Shown: piece by piece, positions 28,416 to 38,810 of the stretch | How the letters are laid out: each line of letters starts with the position of its first letter | How positions within the stretch are numbered: the first letter of the stretch is position 1 | Assembly (NCBI RefSeq): GCF_003286085.1 | Contig: NW_020825564.1 | Coordinates: 1 to 64,000 of the forward strand | Origin: Drosophila persimilis | Taxonomy: Eukaryota; Arthropoda; Insecta; Diptera; Drosophilidae | Reading direction: 5' to 3' | Length of the DNA: 64,000 bases | Notes under the pieces: model-generated | Told to the model about the DNA's origin: nothing | Seen by the model: only the letters and a program-made list of their open reading frames with translations | The model's database searches: none | Made by a program: the position numbers and the translations under genes

Positions 28416-31400
28416 TCACTGCTTTATGTCTTTAGCGTGGTATTTTCCGATAAGTCTACCTTGGGGATCTTCTAATTCGTAATAACTTTGACCAAGCCTG
28501 CGTTTTATTCTAGCTTTTACAAACGTAGGAGCTAGTTTTGCGCTGAAACCTTTAATGAAATTGCTCTGCTGAAAGTTGCGTCTGTAGACCTCCTGGCCAA
28601 CCTTGAACGCTACGTCACGACTTCGAAGATTGTACTGCTGTTCGTTTCGTTGGTGTGTTTTTTGTATTGTTCGTTGGGCTGTTTTTCGAATCACATCAAA
28701 CGAATCTTCCCGACCAAAACTCACTGTACGATCTTCTAAAACCTGCAAATTTCGTAAGAGCTGATAGGTGTCTCCATTGGTGATCATGTGCTGTCCAAAT
28801 GCAACCCGATAGGGGCTGTCGTTTAGGGCTGAATGCAGACTAGATCGTAAGGCACAACTAATAGAACTAAGCTGCTCATCCCAATTAGTTTGATCTGGCT
28901 TGATGTAAGCTTTAATGGCTGCAATAACGGAACGGTTAACGCGTTCCGATGCATTGGCTTGAGGTGCGTACACAGCCGTATAAAAATGCTGCACATTGTA
29001 CTTTTTCAACAGAGAATTGAAGTGATGGGACTTAAATTGTACTCCATTGTCGGACACAACCACTTCGGGTACCCCGAAGCAATGGAATAGGTCCTCTTCC
29101 ATAAATCGAGTTATCGCCTCCGCTGTAAATTTCTTTACGGGTTTTAAAAACGGATATTTTGAAAGATGGTCCAAAACAACGAAGATACCGATGTTTCCGG
29201 ATTTGCTTCGTGGATACGGACCCAGGAAATCCACAAACAACTTCTGAAAAACTCGTTGAGTTTCCTTCACTGGAGCTAATGGGGGTCGTAACGAACGATT
29301 CGGGTACTTGGTGCACTTGCAAACCGAACAGCTGTTTATAAACGCTCTCACATCGGTTACTAAACTTGGCCAATAATAATATCGTCGAACTCTCTCCAAC
29401 GTTTTATTAATGCCGCTATGAGCTGCTAACGACTGTTCGTGACTCTGTTTTAGTACATCTGACACCAGCTCCTTTGGAACCCATAGCTTCCAACACAGGT
29501 CGCCAGCGATCTGATCAGCAGCCGCGTGTTCTGCTCGCCGATATATATGATTATCGATCACTTTAATGTCTGGCATCTGTGTCTGAGTGCATTCAATTTT
29601 TCGTATCAGTTCCAAATATTCTGCTGACTTGAAGCAATCCGACTGCAGGTCTACCAATCCCTCGCAGCTGAATGCAGATAGATCTTCGGTGTGCACTCGC
29701 GACAGAGCATCTGGGACAACATTTTGGCTACCTTTGCGGTGGAAAATTTTGAAGTTGAACCCCTGCAATTTGAGAGCCCATCTTGCCAACCTAGAACTTA
29801 GGTCCGATTGTGACATTAGCCACTTTAATGATGCATGGTCGGTATGGATGGAGAACTCGTGCCCTTCCACATAAGCTCGAAACTTCTTCACACACATTAT
29901 GGCTGCCAAACACTCTTTCTCCGTGACTGAATAGTTTCGCTGACACTGATTCAGCTTGCGAGACATGAATGCGATTGGGATATCATTACCATCGCTATCA
30001 GTTTGCATTAACACGCCACCAACTCCGGTGTGGCTGGCATCGCAATGAATGGCAAATGGAATGGTAAAGTCGGGGCTATGTAGGACTGGCGCCCCACACA
30101 TTTGGTCTTTTAAACTTTCAAACGCCCTTTGCGCTTCGTTGGTCCATACAAACGAACGACGTTTCTTTAGCGTATCTGATATTGGGGCCGCAATTCAAGC
30201 ATAGTTTTTAATAAATTTATGGTACCATCCAATGGTTCCCAAAAATCGTCGCACTTGCTTAACCGATCGCGGCACTGGAAACTCCCGAATGGCAGCAACT
30301 TTTTCGGGATCCGTTTGTATCATCCCATACCCTATAACGTGGCCCAGGTATTTCACTTCCTTCAGACAAAATTTGCTCTTCTCTACATTTATCGTCAGAC
30401 CAGCTTGAGACAGCCGGTCGGCCAGCGTTTTCAACACGGACATGTGCTTCTCGAATGACTCCGAAATCACCAATAAGTCGTCGAGATAAATGAAAATCTC
30501 ATTTCGCAAAGATGGTGGGATAACTTTATCCATCAGTTTGGACATGGTCTGTGGGGCATTGCATAAGCCAAACGGCATCACCGTGAATTGATATAATGGC
30601 CTCCCAGGCACCGCAAAAGCCGTCTTCTCCCGAGCCCTTGGGGTAAGCGGAATCTGCCAGTAAGCATCTTTAAGATCGATGCTTGAAATGAACTGCGCTT
30701 TTGGAAGTCTACTTAAAATGCCATCAATGAGGGGCATAGGGTAAGCATTTTTGACTGTTACTCCGTTCACTTTCCGGCTATCAAGGCAAAGGCGAACCTT
30801 ACCTGGCTTACGCACAATCACGACAGGGGAAGACCACGGGCTATCTGACTCTTCAATCACACCAAGGCCTAACATTCGGTCCAATTCTTCGTATATACAT
30901 TTTTCGACTGCAGGCGACACTGCGTAGTGACGTTGTTTTATGGGGCGAGTCTCTGAAATTTCTATGTCATGTGTAAGCCAGTTTGTCTTTCCTAATCCTT
31001 TTTCGGCAAACGAAGGGAACATCTGTACGATCGCTACTAGTTCCTTCTGCTGTAATTCCGACAAAGGTATTTGCATCGGGTTGTCAAACCAAACTGTTAT
31101 TATTCGCTTTGCTCATTAAAAAGAACGGCAATAGATTAAAGCTTCTCCAAAAGTCTATTCCTAGATATAACTCCTGCGATAACGATGGTACAAGATAAAG
31201 ACATATTCGTTTTGCATTTCCACGAAAGCAAATGAGTGTGGAGATCCTACCTAGAATAACTTGCTTTTTCCCATCTGCGGTTCGCACGGCTGACTTCATC
31301 GGCTTGACCTCAGGGTTTGTTCGAGCTAACTCTTCTGCAAATTTACCCCCAAGGCAGCTGATTGAGGCGCCTGTGTCCATCAATCCACTTATCGTCTTGC

Positions 31401-31590
31401 CAAACAGCGTGACATTGGCGTAGGGTCGTAGATCAGTTATATTACTAATAACAGAGGATAATATTGCTCTGCGTGTATTTTTACTCTGCGTGCGGAACAG
31501 CTTTCTACGCTTACGGTCTCGAGTTTTGCTAGGCGCAGGGGTCGTTTCCTGATCGTCGTCCTGTAATGGTGTCATAGTGGTCGTTATCAT
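28416..31590 (-). pseudogene. E2 pol region (protease, RT, RNase H, integrase), broken
   Basis: On the minus strand this region encodes recognisable Pol parts in the normal Ty3/gypsy order. They are an aspartic protease with DTGAS, a reverse transcriptase with FIYLDDLLV, an RNase H with HCDASHTGVG and TDHASLKWL, and an integrase with an HHCC zinc part (AHSGINKT to CSVCKCTK). The DDE core is seen as VDFLGPYPRS, VVSDNG and ASERVNRS. The region follows gag and ends about 90 bp before the 3' LTR, leaving no room for an envelope gene. It is broken, with about two breaks, although the flanking LTRs are nearly identical. Close relatives lie at 40244-42638 (E1) and 55921-59207 (E3). Confidence 0.9.
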
Positions 31591-31628
31591 GTCAGGGAGT
31601 AGTGGGAGTGAGCTTGACGTTGCCCTGG

Positions 31629-33254
31629 TTACTCCGTATTCGTCGCCTTCGACACTAATTTGCGTGCACTCGATAGCGGTGCACGAGCCAACTCGTTTTT
31701 TGACGAGCTACATTTTCGGCACGATGGTTTATATGTGTCCCGCTTACCACATCCATAACAGAACACCTTACGCTCTGCTTCGCACTCTTGATATCGGTGG
31801 CCTTGTTTATTGCAATTCCAGCAAGAAAGCGTCATCGCGTCGATATCAAAAGCGTCAGCTTCTTCCGAATCGGATTCTGCAGGACCTTCTGTCTGGATGG
31901 ACATTTCGTTCACCTGATTGCGAGGAACAAATCGTCGAGTAGCCGGGATTGGCTTAGCAGTGTTTTCGATGAACCTTTCACGCTTGCGTACCACTTGTCG
32001 CAACTGCACAATGTTCTGTATGGGCACATATAAAATCTCATGTTGTATGTCATTGAGCAGATTTGCTCGTAACACCTCTAACAAGGACTGCTCGGTCATG
32101 GGCTGCACAAGCTTGTCTGCAAGCGCAACTATGGCCTCATAGAAACTGTCAAACGGTTCGTTGAGTTTCTGCTTCCTCTGAGTGATCGCGGTTCTGATTT
32201 CTAAATCTGTTCTGCCGTCCGAAAACTGCGATCTCAGAGCTATACAGAGATCAATCCAGCGCACTCTTGGTACGCTTTTATGATACCTCCAGTACCATTC
32301 ACCAGCGCTTCCTTCGAACAGGTTGCTCGCGTAACGAGATAACAATTCAAAATTGCTGTCTAATGTCTGGCTGGTCAGAGCTTCGACGCGATACAAAAAA
32401 TCATCTATTGACATAGTGGAGCGCCCTGAGAATCTCAACTTCCAGTTCGCGATTATCTGGCTAATCCGATCCGCGCGCAACTGATGTGATTGCTGCGACT
32501 CGGGTGGAGCTGACAAGTTAGTCGGTCGCTCGGACTCTGAGTTTGGTAAGGCTGCGTTTTCCCTGGCGGATAACCTAAAGAGTTGCTCAAAGGATTGATT
32601 TGACCTAACGGGAGATGACTGCCTATGTGCTGGGTGTACCCTTTCCGTTGGAACTGGAGCTGCATTCTGGAGCGACAATCTTTGAAACCCCGCTTCAATC
32701 GCGTTAGCTAGCATTTGAGTGTGCTGTGCTAGTGCGGCTGCCACTGCGTCCGCAATGGTCTGTTGCACGCTACCATCCGTGGCTGGCAGACCAGTTCGAG
32801 CTGCGGAAGCTGACACCACTACTGCCGCAGGGTTTGGCGGTTGGCCTCTAGGACGATCTGGAGCGGCCATTGGACCGGAAACACTAGGCCCTTCGGGTTG
32901 GCTTATACTTCGGCCCCCACTCTGCATATTGGCAGCGGATAATTGGTTTTGCTGTGATTTTAGTGTTTTCGATCGAGATCTGGTCACTGACACTGCTCTT
33001 GGTTGGTGGCCTGAGGCTTGAGCTGCTTCTAGTTCTTCTGCCAAATTAAGGGTCGATTTGCTCAGCGCAGTTCTGCACACTGGACAGACTTTTTTATTTC
33101 CTGAACGTGCACTAAAGCAGGTGTGATGGAAATAGTGGTTACAGCTGGTAGCTAATAGCTGGCCGGGGTATTCGACTTCTTGCGTACATACACAGCAAAC
33201 GGTTTCGCTCTCTTTTGGCTGAATCCTATAATCCGGGCTTCGGTCTACCGGCAT
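31629..33254 (-). CDS. gag: E2 Gag with N-terminal RING-H2 module
   Basis: 541-residue open frame starting MPVDRSPDY. Residues 20-60 form C-X2-C-X14-C-X-H-X2-H-X2-C-X10-C-X2-C, a RING-H2 zinc-binding pattern. A Ser/Pro/Gln-rich linker follows, then a Ty3-type capsid region (IIANWKLRFSG, FLYRVEALTSQTL, GEWYWRYHKS). Near residue 480 there is a CCHC knuckle (CWNCNKQGHRYQEC), followed by a second cysteine pair motif (CYGCG to CRKC). Capsid and knuckle indicate the structural protein of the retrotransposon particle. The RING is an addition typical of ubiquitin ligases; here it lacks the Trp seen in the E1 and E3 copies. Near its 3' end is A AAA AAC in frame, a canonical -1 slippery heptamer. The start was chosen because it precedes the RING and is the first ATG of the frame. 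Confidence 0.85.
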   Translation of the reverse strand: MPVDRSPDYRIQPKESETVCCVCTQEVEYPGQLLATSCNHYFHHTCFSARSGNKKVCPVCRTALSKSTLNLAEELEAAQASGHQPRAVSVTRSRSKTLKSQQNQLSAANMQSGGRSISQPEGPSVSGPMAAPDRPRGQPPNPAAVVVSASAARTGLPATDGSVQQTIADAVAAALAQHTQMLANAIEAGFQRLSLQNAAPVPTERVHPAHRQSSPVRSNQSFEQLFRLSARENAALPNSESERPTNLSAPPESQQSHQLRADRISQIIANWKLRFSGRSTMSIDDFLYRVEALTSQTLDSNFELLSRYASNLFEGSAGEWYWRYHKSVPRVRWIDLCIALRSQFSDGRTDLEIRTAITQRKQKLNEPFDSFYEAIVALADKLVQPMTEQSLLEVLRANLLNDIQHEILYVPIQNIVQLRQVVRKRERFIENTAKPIPATRRFVPRNQVNEMSIQTEGPAESDSEEADAFDIDAMTLSCWNCNKQGHRYQECEAERKVFCYGCGKRDTYKPSCRKCSSSKNELARAPLSSARKLVSKATNTE

Positions 33255-34433
33255 CGTAAAGTTATCCTATATATTAACTAGCTTTAAGCACTTTCCTATA
33301 AATCTAGTTCAGACAAATATTAACGACAAACAATAATAACGGGGACAACTCAAAAAAAACGATATTTCATAAAGAGATTTGGGGAAACCATGCAACCCTT
33401 TCCCTCCGAGAAGGTTGCCAATAACTATACGTGGTAGAGCGATAAAGGGAGAAATAAAGAAAAGGTATCTTCGGCAATCGTGACCCAAGTAGCAGCTCTA
33501 GGCCACATCTTGTCTGCGGCGAATGCCTAAACATAGGGACGGACGACTTTCTTGCTCGCGTGCCCATACCAGGATCACGACGGTGCTCGTCAGCCGCCAA
33601 TCGAAGAAACATTACCGAAGCGGTTACGGGGAGTTTGTATTAGTTTATGCATGCTACGACCTATACCTTTTCCGCAGCCATTATCGGTCCGGGCCGGAAG
33701 CGTAGCACGAAGAAACGCACCAGCAACAGGGGTACCACATTCGGCCGGCGATAACCTGCTGTATAAATCGGCGCACGAATAGACCAATCACTAGAAAGTA
33801 GAGAGAGAAACAAAAGACGGAGGCACCCTAAGAACCCCGATTCGAGTTGAGCGGCAACAAAAAAAATCTGTTAATTCTTCTAGCTGACTCCGGCGACAAC
33901 TGAAACAAAGCTACCCAAGATACCTGTCAATTTCCAAGGGATACGGGAGAATGTGTTCACTAATACGCTTCTGTATAGCGGCAGGTCGTAGATTTACTCC
34001 ACGAATAACCCTGTGTCCAGCCAACTTCCACATACCAGTGAATCCATTTAGATTTCACTGCTATGGCATATACTGCTCGGCAATAAAGCTATGTTGAAGC
34101 TATTATCGGTTCCAGAACAGCTTACCATCGCACAGGGGTTATGGATCCTATTCCGATGCGGGCTAAACGTTATCGGAAACTAATCAGCATCCACCATCAC
34201 AGTATCCAATCCCAGGACAAAAGGAAGGGATTTAAGGAAGGGGGTGGGAAACGGGGAACAAAAGTCTTAGGCCAGTGCATGACTATGCACTGCTCGCAGG
34301 TGTTATGGACTTTCTCAAAAAATTTTCTGCTTCGGAGTCAAGGTTGGCTGGGGTCACACACAACCATATATGTTAATGTGACTTCGCTTTGTAAGGTTTA
34401 CAATTACGTCAACCCTGACCTTCGGGCCTTTCG
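33255..34433 (-). other. E2 5' leader
   Basis: About 1.2 kb between the PBS and gag on the minus strand. Only short open frames occur and none has a recognisable domain. The region is expected to hold packaging and leader signals, but I can identify no specific structure. Confidence 0.6.
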
Positions 34434-34451
34434 GCCCCACGTTGGGCGCCA
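34434..34451 (-). other. E2 primer binding site, tRNA-Lys(CUU)
   Basis: On the minus strand TGGCGCCCAACGTGGGGC, an 18-base complement of the 3' end of Drosophila tRNA-Lys(CUU) including CCA. It lies 17 bases inside the 5' LTR edge, further from the LTR than in E1 or E3. Confidence 0.9.
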
Positions 34452-34468
34452 AATAAAATAATTATTAC

Positions 34469-37400
34469 TGTAACGAGTCACGAAGAGAATCTTCGCACAA
34501 TGAAGCTGGTGGTCGGCTAACTGAGAAGGAGTACGCGCTCGCTTCCACGGCTGGTCTCTGGTCGGAAATGGGGATGGGTTCTTTGGGGTAACCCTCCAGT
34601 TAGGTTGCTTCGTTCCTGCTGGTATTATTTTATTAAAATTCGCGTACTCTTTTTGGGAATGGGAGGGGGACAGACAAGGAAAGGATCATTAGGGGTTCGG
34701 TAAGTATATTTGGGCAAATATAGTATAGAGAGGGAATAGGGATCTACCACCGCGTCGGACATCTCTGTTTTGCTGGCACGGAGTCGTGCCACGCCCACCC
34801 TACCATGATCCTGAAAAGGCCAATAATAATATCAGGATCCCTGGAGTGTCCGGTATTGGTCATCCTATTTCGCTCCCGAGCGGCATGGTTCCCCCAAATA
34901 CGGTAACGTCTAGCACATATTCATCTTAACAATCATTTTATTAGAAACTATATTCAGATACCCTCATGTTACAACAAAAAAAAAACACTAACAGAGAACT
35001 CCAAGACAAGGCTAAATGGACAAAAGTAGGAACAGGAAGCGTCACAAGAGATATAGCTATTAATTCTAGGGAATATTTAGATTAATAAATACGATAAGTA
35101 TAAATAGTTATAAGTGCATATACGATATTTTATATTGCGATATAAACTAATGATTTTTCCTTAAATAGAAAGATAATAATTCAGCGCCATATAGGTACAC
35201 ATGTCCCAGCACATCGGCTTCAGGGAGTAGTTGGACATACTATTCGTTTTACCAATCTTACTGTAAAGGCAGAAGGCCAATCAGCTGTGACTAGTTTAAA
35301 AGGGTGAGGTCAACGACCGACAAACAGCTCTAGCAAAAAAAACGAAGCTTTTGCCACGCTCGCGGAATTTTGGGAGGCAAAGCAATGTAGTGTTGTTGGT
35401 ATAGTATAAAGCTCACTCAGTTGTTGTTTGTGTTCCCGCGGCGAAAGATCTTTCGTAGCTGGGCGTGTCGCTGTGTGTGGGTGCATTACGCTTTTACCTG
35501 CAAACCAAAAACAAAATCGAACAGCACGTGCTGCATGGCATAAGCTCGCTGATGTGACCCGGCCGAGCGGACGCTTTTAAGCTCAATCTTTTAAACTTGT
35601 ACAAAATGCATTTTCAAACTTTTCAGGTGTGGTTGGTTTTTCTTTTCGGTTTTTCTTTTCTGTCTACAATTATCACTAAGTATATCCAACTACACAAAAA
35701 CGGACATATCACCGGACTGCGAGGGTCAAGGGAATGCGAGTCACGGGGGGGATCTTACTGGCCTCAGTGGCTTTCAATGGGCTGTGTGTACATATGTATG
35801 TGAGCACATCTCTTTACTTTTTTGTTTTTGGGTACATTCAGCCTACATAATGACACTAACGAGCACCTATGACAAACACTGGCCTCAGCTGCACTTTAAC
35901 TAAACGTTGAACAGCTAGGCCCGAATCACGAGAAGAACAAGAGAGGCGATACCACTCAGGGTCGCCGGGAGGTTATGTACACACGTGGTGCACTATCTTT
36001 TTTTTCAGCCCGGTAGGAAAATTTCCGCTGCTTCGGTCCTACGCTGACTGCAAGTTCCGGGTTAACGCGCTTCTTGGCCCGGTTTTGAACGCGATACGGT
36101 TACGCCAATTCGCCGCACTAAGCCCGGTCAGACGGCTGTCTTCGCCTCGCGCAGCCAAAGTTCACTGCCCGCGACTTGGTGGATCAGCTGGTTCGTAGTG
36201 CGGGGGCTTAAAGCTCGGGCTGCAGCTTTGGAATACTTCCCAAACTAAGTGCCGATTCTAATGTGGAATTTGAAAATACTGATCAGGCTACTTTTTCTAA
36301 CAGTTCTTAATGCACATATTTACCCTGTTGGAACTGGCACTGCGAAAATAGGGGGATGGGGTTGAGGTGCTAATTCCCTCTTTCTCCAGGTGTTTTTGTG
36401 TTGGGGCTGCTGACCTCCAAGCGGAAAATACAGAATAATTCGGAAAATCTAACTTCGAGGCTCCTAGCACTATCGAAGGCCGGTACTCACGTTTTCGTTT
36501 AGAACCCAATCTGTTTTCTTGGGTTCTTTTTATACCCGATACTCAAAATGAGTATTGGGGTATATTAGATTTGTGGTAAAAGTGGATGTGTGTAACGTCC
36601 AGAAGGAATCGTTTACGACCCCATAAAGTATATATATTCTTGATCAGCATCAATAGCCGAGTCGATTGAGCCCTGTCTGTCTGTCCGTCCGTCCGTCTGT
36701 CCGTCTGTCCGTCCCCTTCAGCGCCTAATGCTCAAAGACTATAAGAGCTAGAGCAACGATGTTTTGGATCCAGACTTCTGTGATATGTCACTGCTCCAAA
36801 AATATTTCAAAACTAGGCCCCGCCCACTTCCGCCCCCACAAAGGGCGAAAATCTGTGGCATCCACAATTTCGACGATACGAGAAAACTAAAAACGCAGAA
36901 TCTTAGAAGATGACTATATCTTCTAGAGTGCAAAATCTGAACCAGATCGTATAATTATTACAGCCAGAATCACGAAAACAATTTCACTCTTTCTCGCTCT
37001 GTCTCACTCTAACACACAGGTTTCATGGTCGGATTTGCCAATTGCAAAATATGAGTTCAAGGATCTCAGAACCTATAAAAGCCAGAGCAACCAAATTTGG
37101 TATCCACACTCCTGTGATATCGGACCTTGACCGTTTCCTGTCCAAATTTCGCCACACCCCCTTCCGCCCCCGCAAAGGACGAAAATCTGAGGCAACCACA
37201 AATCTCAGAGACTATTAAGGCTAGAGTAACCAAATTTGGTGCACACACTCCTTTAAGATGTCACTATAAAACGTATATCTCAGAATTTCGCCCCACCCCC
37301 ATCCGCCCCCACAAAGGACGAAAATCTGTTGCATCCACAATATTGCAGATTTGAGAAAACTAAAAACGCAGAATCATAGATAATGACCATATCTATTAGA

Positions 37401-38162
37401 TTGCTGAATCTGGATCAGATCAGATCATTTTTATAGCCAAAAGGAACAAACCAATTTGCAGTGGCTACGCAGCGCCCGACGTCACGCTCAGACTGATTTT
37501 CTGTCTCTCTCGCACGCACTCTTTGTCGTGTCGTTTAATATTAGCGGCGTCTGCCGGAGGAGAGCCATACTGACATAGTATCGGGTATAACCTTAAAGTT
37601 GCGGTGTCCGCAGCAACTCACAACGTTCCCCCTCGTTTTTTTTCGATCTAGTGCACTTTTGTTTCACACACGGCGGTTTAATTTTATTTTTATTATTTTT
37701 TTCTCACCGCGCAACTGAATTCTTGTACGGCCACGAGGAGAAAGAAAGATTTGGGCGGATCTACCGACCAACAAAAATTTGGTTCTCCGGATCTGCCTTT
37801 GCACGATCCTTCGCCATTCACCTTGAACGGTTATGGAAATGGTGGTGAGATTTTTTTTTTTTTTCGTTTTTACGCCTATTCTTAATGTCACCCCTAGGTG
37901 GCGCTAGCCCCACATGACAAGGAACATTCAACATGTAACACCACCAAAAAGAAATTAAACCAACCTAACTATACACTAACTATCGGAAATAAACTTAATA
38001 ATTAATAAGTATCTCGGTGAGGTGTGATATCTAATTATATAAATAATATAATATATATAAATATATAAATATAAATATATAAATTGTACAAATAACATCG
38101 GCCTACTTTCAGGCGAAGAAAAGTGATAGGCTTTCCTATACGCCCGACAAGCAACCACTACA
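34469..38162 (-). repeat. E2 5' LTR (with Helitron-like insert)
   Basis: Same sequence as 25739-28325, with an extra 1.1 kb (36531-37635) inserted in a T run. Its outer end CCACTACA joins CCAGCCCGTAG, the resumed E1 LTR. Its inner end TGTAACGAG lies next to the primer site on the minus strand. Confidence 0.92.
36531..37635. mobile_element. DINE-1/ISY-like Helitron (non-autonomous), copy 1
   Basis: 1105 bp inserted in a T tract of the E2 LTR. It starts TATACCCGATACTC, followed by a near-perfect inverted copy (GAGTATTGGGGTATA). Next come AGTATATATATTCTTGATC and a (GTCY)n tract, both hallmarks of DINE-1/mini-me elements. Degenerate internal repeats begin CTCAGAACCTATAAAAGCC or CTCAGAGACTATTAAGGC. 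Near the 3' end are AGTATCGGGTATA, a short stem-loop (GCGG-TGT-CCGC) and CGTTCCCCCTCG next to the T run. No transposase or Rep/helicase is encoded. The end layout matches Drosophila Helitron-like elements; an obscura-group SGM/ISY relative is my best guess. Confidence 0.82.
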
Positions 38163-38186
38163 CCAGCCCGTAGCCATAACATTATA
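38163..38186 (+). repeat. Remainder of the E1 5' LTR beyond E2
   Basis: The CCAG at 38163-38166 is the target duplication of E2. The rest, CCCGTAGCCATAACATTATA, is identical to the end of the E1 3' LTR at 45727-45746. This shows that the E1 5' LTR was a single unit before E2 entered. Confidence 0.85.
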
Positions 38187-38189
38187 AAA

Positions 38190-38207
38190 TGGCGCCCAAC
38201 GTGGGGC
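38190..38207 (+). other. E1 primer binding site, tRNA-Lys(CUU)
   Basis: TGGCGCCCAACGTGGGGC, three bases inside the LTR end. It is the same tRNA-Lys(CUU) complement as in E2 and E3, and marks plus-strand orientation. Confidence 0.92.
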
Positions 38208-38810
38208 CCGAAGACGAAACGACGTGTTATAATCGTAAAAGTGTAGCAAAGATACGATTATTTCCAGATGAGGATAATTCCGAACGGTTGGAGTAACCTT
38301 CGTGCTTCACGGTTAAGCTCTGTTAATACATCCATTAGCCTGTTAATTAGAAAATTCGGTATATCGTGTAGACGTGTAGTCAGCTTTTGGAATGGAGATT
38401 TCAATTCGACTGAGTAGGGATTGGTCTACCAAGAAATGACGGCGTGAACTGTATAGATGTCTGAAGAATATATTTTAGTAGAATAAAGATGTTAGTGCCG
38501 TGTATCTGAGCTGTGGAATGTGCGATTGCAATGCAGGATTTTGTATTGATCGACCCAACCAGACGCACGACCACTTTCAACTTTATAGGAACATGACTTG
38601 TTCGGTACTTGGAATGGCGGGTCTTAGAGGAACTTTGAGTTCCCGACGAGTATCAAACATAGTCTAATAGGAACCTTTAATATCCATTTAATTCAATAAT
38701 CATAGAGGCAGAAGAGAGGAGTTACACATCGATGTAGCATTGGCATTTGTGGAAAAGACAGAAAATATAAAATTGATTGAAGAGAAAAAAAAAAAAAATT
38801 AAGAGGAAAT
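38208..38810 (+). other. E1 5' leader
   Basis: About 600 bp between primer site and gag. No domain-bearing open frame is visible. An A-rich run (A14 near 38787-38800) lies just before the gag start codon. Confidence 0.6.

Larger units (their letters stand above)
25739..38162 (-). mobile_element. E2: Ty3/gypsy LTR retrotransposon nested in the E1 5' LTR
   Basis: Minus-strand element with two LTRs of about 2587 bp (25739-28325 and 34469-38162, the latter enlarged by a Helitron-like insert). On the plus strand the ends are TGTAACGAG and CCACTACA. The target duplication CCAG lies at 25735-25738 and 38163-38166, within the E1 LTR sequence AACCAGCCCGTAG. Parts on the minus strand are: 5' LTR, PBS, leader, gag with RING-H2, pol with protease, reverse transcriptase, RNase H and integrase parts, polypurine tract, and 3' LTR. 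By eye the LTRs differ by about one substitution plus homopolymer length, so the insertion is very recent. Gag looks open; pol is broken, with about two breaks. The family is related to E1 and E3 but distinct. Confidence 0.92.
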
